This document shows, piece after piece, positions 1 through 8,383 of a DNA stretch of 64,000 bases. The translations under genes and the position numbers were made by a program. Origin of the DNA: Flavimobilis massiliensis. Its GTDB lineage: Bacteria > Actinomycetota > Actinomycetes > Actinomycetales > Cellulomonadaceae. The notes under the pieces are model-generated. The model saw nothing but the letters and a program-made list of their open reading frames with translations. It was not told where the DNA came from and searched no databases. The stretch spans positions 2,232,001 through 2,296,000 of the forward strand of contig NZ_LT964979.1 in the NCBI RefSeq assembly GCF_900240335.1. Reading direction: 5' to 3'. Within the stretch, counting starts at the first letter, position 1; every line of letters begins with the position of its first letter.

Positions 1-1715
1 ACCTTGAGGGTCTTGCCGACGTCAGCAGAGGTGGGCCTGTACGTGCGCTTCGTCGCACCCTTGATGACCTTGCCGGAGCGGTACCAGCGGTACGAGGCCT
101 TCCATCCGGAGGGGGCAGCGGCCGCCGTGAGCGTCCGGCCGACCTTCGCGGTGCCGGTCGTCCGTGCAGCGTAGGGAGCAGCTGCACCACGCGCCGCTCG
201 TGCGCCGGTGACGATGAGGGCACCGGACGAGTGTCCCGGCGCGGTGGCGGTGATGACGGCGTCGATCTGGCGGCCGACGTCCGATCCTGAGACGGCATAG
301 CTCGTGCCGGTGGCACCGATGATCGGTGCTCCGTCGCGCGTCCACTGCACCGTGGTCGTCGTGCCGTCGGCGTCCCACGAGCCGCTCGTGACGTTGACCG
401 TCCGCCCGGCTGCGACGGTCCCGGTGACGCGGGGGGCGGCGGTCGCGCGAGGTGCGTCGCCGACCTTGCCGTAACCGACGGCGGAGACCGCAATCGCGGG
501 GATGTACCCGGGCGCCGTCGCGAGGGTCACGGCTCGCACGTACGTGTGGAGGTCGCGTGCCGTGAGCCGGTACTGCTGTCCCGTCGCGAGGACCTCGCCG
601 TTGCCGGTCCACGTCGTCGTCACGGTGGCGTCGGTGGCGGAGGGCCGCACCGAGCTTCTGAGGGTCTGCAGTGCGCCGACCTGCGCGTTGCCGTCGAGGC
701 GGTTCGAGAGGACGAGCACCCCGCGGGGCTCGGCGATCGTGAGGGTCGATGCGTGCGTCCCGGTGAGGTCCATCACCGCGGCGGCGCCGTAGGTGGCGTT
801 CGGGAGCGCGACCCTCACGAGGTAGGGCCCGGGTACGAGCCGCGTGAAGGACGTCCTGGAAGAGCTCCCGGGGACGGTGGAGATCGTGCTGCTTCCTGTG
901 CGGAGCGACGTGAGCGTCACGGATGCGTTGACGGCCGGGTCGAGGTTCGCGAGCGTGAGGTCGAGCCGAGCGGTCAACGTCGTGAGCGCCAGGGGGTGCG
1001 CCGTGACGGTCTCGCCTGCCGCCGGGGCGACGCGCATGAACGATGTGTCGTCCTTCGACGGGAGGTCCGTGCGCCCGAACGGGTACGCCGTGACGAAGGG
1101 GACGTCCACGCCGTCGACGACGAGCTTGGACTCGGCGCCGACGAGGACGGTGCTCCCGGGACGGACGGGGACCCGGTAGGTGCCGTCGGCCGCGATTTTG
1201 GCCGTGCTCTGGAACGTCCATCCGTTGGTGATGTCGGACCAGATGTTGACCCAGACGCGGCCGTTGGCGAGGGCCTCGGCAGACCCGCTCACGGAGCCGA
1301 CGATCCAGGCCGAGGGCTGGGCGTCGAAGCGCACGGTGTGCTCCGCCGAGTCGCCGGAGATCTCGAACCGGTCTCCGTCGTCGGGGTCTCCGCCCAGCAT
1401 CTGACGGTGCACCTGCGACCCGATCCTGCTCGCCAGCCCGAGCGAGAGGGGCCTCCCGGTGGGGACGTTGTTGAAGACCGCCTTGCCGGTCGCGTCGACG
1501 ACTCCCTCGACGTACGAGGCGCCGGTCGAGCTCCTGCTGTAGGTGTGGAGGGTGACGACCTCGCCCGCCGGGACGTTCGTCGTCTGCACCGTGACGGTCG
1601 CGGTGTCGTACGTCGCGGCCTGGGCGGGCGTCGTGCCGATGGCGACGAGCATCGCGGCGAGCGTCGCCGCGACAGCGAGCCGGAGGAGGCTCGGGATCCT
1701 GGTCGTGCGTGACAT
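1..1715 (-). CDS. Secreted Ig-like repeat protein (3' end outside window)
   Basis: The reading frame is open from an ATG at 1715 to the window edge (571 codons), so the C-terminus is missing. The N-terminus is a classic signal peptide: MSRTTR, a hydrophobic Ala/Leu/Val stretch, then a TPAQA-A cleavage site near residue 33. The middle is beta-rich, Thr/Val-rich sequence with no catalytic motif that I recognise. The last visible ~120 residues form at least two Ig-like cell-surface repeats of the type 'KVGRTLTA...W...YRWYRSGKVIKGAT...TYRPTSADVGKTLKV'. A GGGGAGA ribosome site precedes the ATG. The role is probably extracellular adhesion or carbohydrate-associated structure; this is inferred from repeat type only. 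Confidence 0.75.
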   Translation of the reverse strand, partial: MSRTTRIPSLLRLAVAATLAAMLVAIGTTPAQAATYDTATVTVQTTNVPAGEVVTLHTYSRSSTGASYVEGVVDATGKAVFNNVPTGRPLSLGLASRIGSQVHRQMLGGDPDDGDRFEISGDSAEHTVRFDAQPSAWIVGSVSGSAEALANGRVWVNIWSDITNGWTFQSTAKIAADGTYRVPVRPGSTVLVGAESKLVVDGVDVPFVTAYPFGRTDLPSKDDTSFMRVAPAAGETVTAHPLALTTLTARLDLTLANLDPAVNASVTLTSLRTGSSTISTVPGSSSRTSFTRLVPGPYLVRVALPNATYGAAAVMDLTGTHASTLTIAEPRGVLVLSNRLDGNAQVGALQTLRSSVRPSATDATVTTTWTGNGEVLATGQQYRLTARDLHTYVRAVTLATAPGYIPAIAVSAVGYGKVGDAPRATAAPRVTGTVAAGRTVNVTSGSWDADGTTTTVQWTRDGAPIIGATGTSYAVSGSDVGRQIDAVITATAPGHSSGALIVTGARAARGAAAPYAARTTGTAKVGRTLTAAAAPSGWKASYRWYRSGKVIKGATKRTYRPTSADVGKTLK

Positions 1716-1920
1716 GTTCTCCCCTGGTCGGGCAGCACGATGTCGCGTCGTTCGCGCGATCGGTTCCCGGCGGCCCGTGCCGAAGATAGTGGACTTGTCC
1801 GTTCCTCGCGACTTGAGCGATACCGGCCCGTGCCGGTGCGGACCGCGCTCGCAGGCAGGGACCGCGGGACTCGACGCGGAAGCCGCGCCACCCGTCGGTC
1901 GTGAGGCGTCCGCTCGGAGG

Positions 1921-3375
1921 TCAGAGGTAGCGCTCGACGAGCGCGCCCGCAATGCCCGTGTAGGTGGCCGGTGTCATGGCCTGGAGGCGCTCGGTGACGT
2001 CGGCCGGCAGGCCGAGGGTGCCGACGAACTCACGCATCTCTGGACCCGTGACGCGGTGGCCGCGCGTGAGCTCCTTGAGCCGCTCGTACGGGTTCTCCAT
2101 ACCGGCGACGCCGGCGACGCCGGCGGCGCGCATGGCCGACTGGATGGCCTCGCCGAGGACCTCCCAGTTGTGGTCGAGGTCGTCGAGGAGCGTCGGCTCC
2201 GAGACGGCGAGCGCGGTGAGCCCGCGCGCGACGTTGTCGATCGCGAGGAGCGAGTGGCCGAAGGCCGTGCCGATGTTGCGCTGCGTCGAGGAGTCCGTGA
2301 GGTCGCGCTGCATGCGGCTCGTCACCAGGGTTGCGCCGAGCGTGTCGAGGAGCGCGTTGGAGATCTCGAGGTTGGCCTCGGCGTTCTCGAAGCGGATGGG
2401 GTTGACCTTGTGGGGCATGGTCGACGAGCCGGTTGCGCCGGGCACGGGGATCTGCGTGAAGAATCCGAGCGAGATGTACGTCCACACGTCGGTCGCGAGG
2501 TTGTGGAGGATGCGGTTGAAGCGCGCGACGTCCGCGTAGAGCTCGGCCTGCCAGTCGTGAGACTCGATCTGCGTGGTGAGCGGGTTCCACGTGAGGCCGA
2601 GGTGCTGGACGAAGCTCTGCGAGACGGCCGGCCAGTCGGCGCCCGGCACGGCCGCGAGGTGCGCGCCGTAGGTGCCGGTCGCGCCGTTGAGCTTGCCGAG
2701 GTACTCGGCGGCCGCGACGCGGCGGGGCTGCCGGCGCAGGCGGGGCGCGGGGGCGGCGAGCTCCTTGCCGACGGGCGGCGGGGGCGCGGGCTGCCCGTGC
2801 GTGCGCGAGAGCATGGGGACGTCGGCGTGCTCGCGGGCCATGTCCGCGATCTGCGCGACGAGCGCCTCGGCGGCCGGCAGCCACACCTGGCGGACGGCTC
2901 CCTGGACCATGAGCGCGTAGGAGAGGTTGTTGATGTCCTCGCTCGTGCACGCGAAGTGGACGAGCTCGCTCACGGACGGCAGGACCGTCTCGTCGCCGAG
3001 GAAGCCGGGGGCGGCGGCGATGCGGCGCTTGATGAAGTACTCGACGGCCTTGACATCGTGGACGGTCTGCCGCTCGATCTCGGCGAGCTCGGCGACGCCG
3101 GCGGCGCCGAAGTCGGAGACGATCGCACGGAGGTAGCCCTTCTCGTTCTCCGAGAGGCGTGCTGCGCCCGGGACGACCTGGTGGTCGGTGAGGTGGATGA
3201 GCCACTCGACCTCGACGTGGAGGCGTTCGCGGTTGAGCGCGGCCTCGGAGAGGTGGTCGACGAGCGGCGCGACCGCGCGGCGGTAGCGGCCGTCGAGCGC
3301 ACCCAGGGCGATCGGCGGGTTCGCGTCGGCGAGGATGACGCGGTCGGTCACGGGCGTGGGCGTCGTCGAAGGCAT
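1921..3375 (-). CDS. purB: Adenylosuccinate lyase
   Basis: 484-aa cytosolic fumarase/aspartase-superfamily enzyme that splits SAICAR and adenylosuccinate in purine synthesis. Supporting motifs are the SRTHGQPA segment near residue 190, the signature loop SSTMPHKVNP near residue 318, and the TSEDINNLSYAL segment near residue 145. The ATG at 3375 follows GGGAGGAT. Odd feature: after HGQPA the family's Thr-rich TPTT and the following FAHRLRRQL helix read PPPP and APAPRLRRQP. These are clustered T-to-G (plus strand) differences within about 2710-2790 in a G-rich context. The rest of the protein is normal, so I suspect sequencing error more than an altered enzyme. Confidence 0.95.
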   Translation of the reverse strand: MPSTTPTPVTDRVILADANPPIALGALDGRYRRAVAPLVDHLSEAALNRERLHVEVEWLIHLTDHQVVPGAARLSENEKGYLRAIVSDFGAAGVAELAEIERQTVHDVKAVEYFIKRRIAAAPGFLGDETVLPSVSELVHFACTSEDINNLSYALMVQGAVRQVWLPAAEALVAQIADMAREHADVPMLSRTHGQPAPPPPVGKELAAPAPRLRRQPRRVAAAEYLGKLNGATGTYGAHLAAVPGADWPAVSQSFVQHLGLTWNPLTTQIESHDWQAELYADVARFNRILHNLATDVWTYISLGFFTQIPVPGATGSSTMPHKVNPIRFENAEANLEISNALLDTLGATLVTSRMQRDLTDSSTQRNIGTAFGHSLLAIDNVARGLTALAVSEPTLLDDLDHNWEVLGEAIQSAMRAAGVAGVAGMENPYERLKELTRGHRVTGPEMREFVGTLGLPADVTERLQAMTPATYTGIAGALVERYL

Positions 3376-3519
3376 GGCGGCATCCTCCCACGGGGGACGG
3401 ACATCCGGGCGGGGTCGTCCGACCTGCGACCTGACCACAGGTGAGGCTTCCGAGGACCCCGTCCACGGATCTCCGGGGAGCCCTCGCGGAGCCGTCCCAC
3501 TGCGCCTACGGTCACCGCC

Positions 3520-3831
3520 ATGACAGATACCGCGCCTCCTGCACCGCCTCCCATCCCCGCGCCCCACGGCGACGAGCTCGCGTGGGTCGCCGCACGACTT
3601 GCCCACGTGTCCGGGGTGCTCACCGACGCCCGCGCGACCCTCGTGCAAGTGCGGACGACGACCTGGCGTTCGGGAGCAGCGCTGCGCTTCCTCGAGCTCG
3701 TCGGGCTCCTGGCCGACGACCTCGAGGTCGCGTCCGGCCTCGTCGCCGAGGCCGAACGCGCGCTGCCCAGGCTTGGGAGCGCGGCCGTGAGGGCGGAGCA
3801 GGCAGTGAGCGCGGCCGGGGCGCAGGCGTGA
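3520..3831 (+). CDS. Small helical WXG100-like protein
   Basis: 103-aa protein with a Pro-rich head (TAPPAPPPIPAPH) followed by two predicted amphipathic helices. The turn between them contains TTWRSGAALRF, which resembles the W-x-G turn of ESAT-6/WXG100 proteins with one extra residue. There is no signal peptide or membrane segment. Its stop overlaps the GTG start of the lipase-like gene (GTGA at 3828), so the two are translationally coupled. By analogy with type VII secretion loci the small protein may be a partner or chaperone of the larger one. This is inference: no EccC or other secretion component is in the window. Confidence 0.6.
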   Translation: MTDTAPPAPPPIPAPHGDELAWVAARLAHVSGVLTDARATLVQVRTTTWRSGAALRFLELVGLLADDLEVASGLVAEAERALPRLGSAAVRAEQAVSAAGAQA

Positions 3832-5525
3832 ACGGCGGTCTCACCCCGCCGGCGCCGTTCCCAGCGCCGTCATTGACGACGGGCACGGTCCCGCTCGTCC
3901 CGCAGGCGTTGACGGACGGGCTCATGCCGGCGCGCAAGCTCGCGCAGGGTCCCCGAACGTCGGTGCGGGAACCGGCCGACGGCTCGCCGCCGGTCTGCCT
4001 CCCGTCCTATGACACGAAGATCGCACGACTTCCGGAACTCCCGCAGGGCATCGTGGTCTCCGGCGGCGCCACGGGCCTCCACGTCGACCTCGACGAGCTC
4101 GAGACCCTCGGTACGACGCTGCGACGGCTCACCGACCGGCTCGACGGCGCCGGGGCGCAGCGCGGCATCGCGGTGACGGACGTCCGCGCTCTCGACGAGC
4201 GTCTCGGGAGCGCGCTCGTGACGGCGATGGCGAGCGCCGCCGCGTCGGGGGCGACGTTCGAGGTCCTCACGGCGCAGTCAGGCCTGTCGGCCCGTGCGGA
4301 CGAGGCGCTGGAGGCGCTCGATGAGCTCGGGCGCGGGCTGGTCCGGGCCGCGGACGAGGCGGGAAGGCTCGCGGACGGGCTCGACGGTGCGCGGGAGACG
4401 TATGCGCGGGCGGAGGAGCAGGCACGCCCCCGCGAGGAGAGGTGGACGTGGCGTCGGTTCGCGAAGCTCAGCCCGCTCGTCGTGGGCGTGACGAACATCG
4501 CGCGGGGGGCGGACCTCGTGACGGACATCCGCAATGACGGGGCCGAACGGACCGACATCGCGACCCCGGTGCTCGACATGGTCACCGACCTGCGCACCCC
4601 GCTCTACCCCGTCGTGAGCGTGCTCGGCGCAGCACTGGGTCGGGCACCGAAGCCGCTCACCCGCGGCGGGACCGCCGACTTTCTCACGGAGGTCGCTCAC
4701 TACGGGCTCTCGGAGCCGGCGACGTTCGTGGTGGCTCATCGGTTCCGGGACGATCTCCCGACCCCCGAGATGAGCCGGCACGCCGCGCCCGAGGGCGCGC
4801 GGCGCGCGGGCACGACGACGCAGGCGCTGCGCACCCTCGACGCGATCAACGCGCGCTCGGCGGAGGGCGCGGTCGGTGTGCAGCGCCGGGTCCGTCCGGA
4901 CGGCTCGAGCTCGTGGGTCGTCTACATCCCGGGCAGCGAGGGGAGCGCGAACCCGGCGGAGAGGGGGTTCTTCCTCGCTGACCACGCCCGGACGTGGGCC
5001 GGCAACACCGGGGTCCTGCTGCGTCGGCACGAGCAGGCGATCCGTGCGGTCGAGCGGGCGATGCGCAACGCGGGCGTGAAGGACGGCGAGAAGGTCGTGT
5101 TCGTCGGACACAGCCAGGGCGGCGCGATCGGCGCCCTGCTCGCCGCGAAGCGCGGTGCGGGAGGGCTCGTCACGGTGGGGGCGCCGACGGGCGGCATCGA
5201 CCTCCCGAAGGAGGTCGAGGCGGTGCACATCGAGGTCGAGGGCGACGAGGTCCACGAGCTCGACGGCCGGGAGAACCCGGCGACGTCGACGCGGACGACC
5301 GTCACAGTGCGACCGGACGAGGCCGCTGGGACGCCGCACGCGCCGGTCGACAAGATGCACTCCTCGGTCAACGGGGTGCGCGCCGCGGAGGCGCTCGAGG
5401 GCTCGGCCGTCACGGCGGCGCTCGACGACGTGCTGGGGGACGCCGGTGGGCGGCCGTCGGGCCCTCTCGAGGAGGCGCTCGCAAGCCCGGTCGAGGTCTA
5501 CGTGCCCGAGCCGACGACGCGGTGA
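3828..5525 (+). CDS. Lipase-like alpha/beta hydrolase with helical N-terminal domain
   Basis: 565-aa protein starting at the GTG that overlaps the preceding gene. The first ~80 residues are Pro-rich and lack a signal peptide. Residues ~85-205 are alpha-helical (runs such as LDELETLGTTLRRLTDRL) and resemble secretion-targeting domains of type VII substrates. The C-terminal half has a lipase fold, with VVYIPGSEGS before an oxyanion-type strand, then VVFVGHSQGGAIGALLA with the nucleophile Ser near residue 429, and a candidate catalytic His near residue 511 (KMHSSV). A secreted lipase effector is plausible, but a cell-surface or cytosolic esterase is not excluded. No obvious immunity gene follows: the next gene is convergent. 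Confidence 0.7.
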   Translation: MNGGLTPPAPFPAPSLTTGTVPLVPQALTDGLMPARKLAQGPRTSVREPADGSPPVCLPSYDTKIARLPELPQGIVVSGGATGLHVDLDELETLGTTLRRLTDRLDGAGAQRGIAVTDVRALDERLGSALVTAMASAAASGATFEVLTAQSGLSARADEALEALDELGRGLVRAADEAGRLADGLDGARETYARAEEQARPREERWTWRRFAKLSPLVVGVTNIARGADLVTDIRNDGAERTDIATPVLDMVTDLRTPLYPVVSVLGAALGRAPKPLTRGGTADFLTEVAHYGLSEPATFVVAHRFRDDLPTPEMSRHAAPEGARRAGTTTQALRTLDAINARSAEGAVGVQRRVRPDGSSSWVVYIPGSEGSANPAERGFFLADHARTWAGNTGVLLRRHEQAIRAVERAMRNAGVKDGEKVVFVGHSQGGAIGALLAAKRGAGGLVTVGAPTGGIDLPKEVEAVHIEVEGDEVHELDGRENPATSTRTTVTVRPDEAAGTPHAPVDKMHSSVNGVRAAEALEGSAVTAALDDVLGDAGGRPSGPLEEALASPVEVYVPEPTTR

Positions 5526-5532
5526 GGGCTGC

Positions 5533-6600
5533 TCAGAGGCCCTCGCGCCACCCCGCGGCGATCTCGCAGAAGAGATCGGTCGCCTCGGGCTCGCCGACGC
5601 TCACACGGATGCCCTCGCCCGCGAACGGGCGGACGACGACCCCGGCGCTCGCGGCCTCGGCGGCGCGGGCGACGGTCTGCTCGCCGAGCGGCAGCCACAC
5701 GAAGTTCGCCTGCGTCTCGGGCAGGTCCCAGCCCTGGGCGGTGAGGAGGTCGACGAGCCGGGTGCGTTCGTCGACGAGATCGTCGACGATCTCGAGGAGG
5801 CGGTCCTGGACGCCGATCGCGGCGATCGCGGCGCGCTGCGCAACGTGCGAGACGCCGAAGGGCGTCGCGACCGCACGGATGCCCGCGGCGAGACGGGGGC
5901 GTGCGACGGCGTACCCGACGCGCAGCCCGGCGAGCCCGTAGGCCTTCGAGAGCGTGCGGAGGAGGACGACGTTGGTGTGGGCGCCGAAGACTGCGACGCC
6001 GTCGGGGGCGTCGGGGTCGCGGACGAACTCGACGTAGGCCTCGTCGAGCACGACGACGACGTGCCGCGGCACCGCAGCGAGGAACGCGTCGAGCTCGTCG
6101 GCGTGGACGGCGGGGCCTGTCGGGTTGTTGGGCGTGCACACGAGGACGACCTTCGTGCGCTCGGTGACGGCCGCGGCCATCGCGGGCAGGTCGAGGCGCC
6201 CGCCTGCGGCGAGCGGGACGCGCACGCCCGTGCCGCCGGCGACCTGGATGGCGATGGGGTAGGCCTCGAAGGACCGCCACGGAAGGACGACCTCGTCGCC
6301 TGCGTCGACGAACGCGCCGAGCACGTGCGCGAGCACCGCGACGGAGCCGTTGCCAGCAACGACCTCCTCGGCGCGCACGCCGATCATCCCGGCGATCGCC
6401 TCGCAGAGCTCGCTCGCGTGCATGTCGGGGTAGCGGTTGGTGTCCTGCGCGGCGTCGACGATCGCAGCGAGCACCGCGGGGTGCACGGGATAGGGGTTCT
6501 CGTTCGAGGAGAGCTTGAACGAGGTCGCTCCTGCACGGGCGCCGGGGACGTAGGCGGGCAGCGCGTCGACCGCGGGCCGCAGCTGAGGGTTGTCGCTCAC
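5533..6600 (-). CDS. hisC: HisC-family aminotransferase (histidinol-phosphate or aromatic)
   Basis: PLP-dependent fold-type I aminotransferase of about 355 aa. The N-terminus PQLRPAVDALPAYVPG and the SSNENPYP segment are diagnostic of the HisC/Pat group. The PLP-lysine segment reads LLRTLSKAYGLAGLRVGY. The gene stands alone, not in a his operon, and in actinobacteria such copies are often the aromatic aminotransferase Pat (HisC2), so the substrate is uncertain. I chose the GTG at 6600 because the protein then begins like its relatives; an in-frame ATG at 6612 would add MLSC. It is convergent with the lipase-like gene, with only 7 bp between stops. Confidence 0.85.
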   Translation of the reverse strand: MSDNPQLRPAVDALPAYVPGARAGATSFKLSSNENPYPVHPAVLAAIVDAAQDTNRYPDMHASELCEAIAGMIGVRAEEVVAGNGSVAVLAHVLGAFVDAGDEVVLPWRSFEAYPIAIQVAGGTGVRVPLAAGGRLDLPAMAAAVTERTKVVLVCTPNNPTGPAVHADELDAFLAAVPRHVVVVLDEAYVEFVRDPDAPDGVAVFGAHTNVVLLRTLSKAYGLAGLRVGYAVARPRLAAGIRAVATPFGVSHVAQRAAIAAIGVQDRLLEIVDDLVDERTRLVDLLTAQGWDLPETQANFVWLPLGEQTVARAAEAASAGVVVRPFAGEGIRVSVGEPEATDLFCEIAAGWREGL

Positions 6601-6651
6601 GCAGGACAGCATCCCACTGACACGGCGGTGGGTGGCTGGCAGGATCGAGGC

Positions 6652-7044
6652 ATGACCTTCGTGCTGCGTGTCATCGTCAACGCCTTCGCCCTGTGGATCA
6701 CGTCGCTGCTCGTCACGGGCTTCAACATCGTCGGGGCGAGCTCGGCGGAGGGCAAGATCTTCGTCCTGCTGGGTGTCGCGGCGATCTTCGGGGTCGTCAA
6801 CGCGGCGGTGCGGCCGGTCGTCGCGTTCCTCTCGGTGCCGTTCTACATCCTCACGCTCGGTCTGTTCACGTTCGTCGTCAACACCCTCATGCTCCTGCTC
6901 ACGGTGTGGATCACGGAGCAGACGTCGTGGGGCATCCGGATCGACGGCGGGTTCTGGACGGCATTCCTCGCGGCCCTGCTCGTCACGGTCGTGTCGTTCT
7001 TCGGGTCTCTCGCGATCGGGCGCGCCGACCGCAAGGACCGCTGA
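6652..7044 (+). CDS. Phage-holin-4-2/YvlD-type four-helix membrane protein
   Basis: 130-aa integral membrane protein with four hydrophobic segments (about residues 5-25, 35-60, 62-85, 103-123). The segment FGVVNAAVRPVVAFLSVPFYILTLGLFTFVVNTLML is characteristic of the Phage_holin_4_2 (YvlD) family. Despite the name, these are chromosomal housekeeping proteins of unknown function in most bacteria. It is divergent from the aminotransferase gene, and two hairpins follow the stop. Confidence 0.88.
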   Translation: MTFVLRVIVNAFALWITSLLVTGFNIVGASSAEGKIFVLLGVAAIFGVVNAAVRPVVAFLSVPFYILTLGLFTFVVNTLMLLLTVWITEQTSWGIRIDGGFWTAFLAALLVTVVSFFGSLAIGRADRKDR

Positions 7045-7055
7045 CACTGCTGGCA

Positions 7056-7091
7056 GGGACCTCGGTCCCAGAACTTGTGGGTCCCCCACAA
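7056..7091 (+). terminator. Paired hairpins after the holin-like gene
   Basis: Two short perfect stems follow the stop of the holin-like gene: GGGAC/GTCCC at 7056-7069 and TTGTGGG/CCCACAA at 7075-7091. There is no T tract, so terminator function is only likely. Confidence 0.4.
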
Positions 7092-7144
7092 AGAATCACC
7101 GGTCCCCGTGGCGCGGCAGCCCATCCCTTCGTCGATGATGTCTG

Positions 7145-7180
7145 CCTACGCTGGCGTAGGTTACGCAACCGTAGCCAGCG
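7145..7180. promoter_or_regulatory. Nested palindromic operator upstream of the dehydrogenase operon
   Basis: CCTACGCTGGCGTAGG (7145-7160) is an inverted repeat and runs directly into a second one, GGTTACGCAACC (7159-7170). CGCTGGC (7149-7155) also pairs with GCCAGCG (7174-7180). The CCTACGC..GCGTAGG form resembles operators of actinobacterial TetR regulators of lipid genes. It lies 49-84 bp before the E1alpha start, suitable for control of bkdABC. Which regulator binds is unknown. Confidence 0.5.
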
Positions 7181-7228
7181 CCGGCCGCCCGGTCGGCGTC
7201 CCGCCGAGAGTCCTCGGGGAGAACCTTC

Positions 7229-8383
7229 GTGACCGACGACGCGACCGACAGCACGGGCCCGACCGGCGACGCCGTGCCTATGGTGCAGCTGCTCACGCCC
7301 ACGGGCGAGCGCACGACCGACCCACGCTGGGAGCCCTACCGGGAGCGCGCCGCGCACCTCGACCACGGCCACGTCCGCGACCTGTGGCGCGACATGGTGC
7401 TCGTGCGGGCCTTCGACGACGAGGCGACGTCGCTCCAGCGTCAGGGCCAGCTCGGTCTGTGGGCGCAGTGCCTCGGCCAGGAGGCGGCGCAGGTCGGCTC
7501 GGGCCGCGCGCTCGCCCCGCAGGACTACGTCTTCCCGTCGTACCGGGAGCACGGCGTGGCGCACACGCGCGGCGTCGACCTCGCGCAGATCCTCCGGCTG
7601 TTCCGTGGCGTCGACCACGGTGGCTGGGACGGCGAGGCGCACCGGTTCCACAACTACACGCTCGTCATCGGCTCGCACACGCTGCACGCGACGGGCTATG
7701 CGATGGGTGTCCAGCGCGACGGCGTCGTCGGCACGGGCGACCCGACGGTCGACACCGCTGTCGTCACGTACTTCGGCGACGGCGCGACGGCGCAGGGCGA
7801 CGTCAACGAGGCGCTCGTCTTCGCAGCGGTCAACCAGGCGCCGCTCGTGCTGTTCTGCCAGAACAACCAGTTCGCGATCTCGGAGCCCAACGAGCGTCAG
7901 TTCCGGGTGCCGGTCGCGCGCCGCGGCGAGGGCTTCGGCGTGCCGGGTGTGCGCGTCGACGGCAACGACGTCCTCGCGAACTATGCGGTGACGCAGGAGG
8001 CGCTCGAGCGGGCCCGCTCGGGCGGTGGCCCGAGCCTCGTCGAGGCGTTCACGTTCCGCATGGGCGCGCACACGACGTCGGACGACCCGACGCGCTACCG
8101 CACGCGCGAGCTCGAGCAGCGGTGGCGTGAGCGCGACCCGATTGCGCGCGTCGAGGCGATGCTGCGACGTGAGGACGGCTGGGACGACGCGTGGGCCGCG
8201 CAGGTCGCCGAGGAGGCCGCCGACCTCGGCGCACGCGTGCGCGAGACGGTGCGGTCGATGCCCGCGCCCGCGCCCGCGAGCATGTTCGACCACGTCTATG
8301 CGACCCCGCACGCGGCGGTCGAGGACGACCGCGCGTTCTTTGCCGAGTACGAGTCCGGTTTCGCTGACGGAGGTGCCCGATGA
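7229..8383 (+). CDS. bkdA: 2-oxoacid dehydrogenase E1 alpha subunit
   Basis: 384-aa thiamine-diphosphate enzyme subunit. The ThDP/Mg motif reads TYFGDGATAQGDVNEALVFAAVNQAPLVLFCQNN (about residues 180-213), typical of E1alpha of branched-chain or pyruvate dehydrogenases of the heterotetrameric type. Residues YVFPSYREHG and the phosphorylation-loop region TTSDDPTRYR are also present. It is the first gene of a three-gene operon (E1alpha, E1beta, E2), and its stop overlaps the next ATG. No E3 lies nearby, so lipoamide dehydrogenase must come from elsewhere. Substrate (branched-chain oxoacids versus pyruvate) cannot be decided from sequence alone. The start is a GTG at 7229. Confidence 0.9.
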   Translation: MTDDATDSTGPTGDAVPMVQLLTPTGERTTDPRWEPYRERAAHLDHGHVRDLWRDMVLVRAFDDEATSLQRQGQLGLWAQCLGQEAAQVGSGRALAPQDYVFPSYREHGVAHTRGVDLAQILRLFRGVDHGGWDGEAHRFHNYTLVIGSHTLHATGYAMGVQRDGVVGTGDPTVDTAVVTYFGDGATAQGDVNEALVFAAVNQAPLVLFCQNNQFAISEPNERQFRVPVARRGEGFGVPGVRVDGNDVLANYAVTQEALERARSGGGPSLVEAFTFRMGAHTTSDDPTRYRTRELEQRWRERDPIARVEAMLRREDGWDDAWAAQVAEEAADLGARVRETVRSMPAPAPASMFDHVYATPHAAVEDDRAFFAEYESGFADGGAR

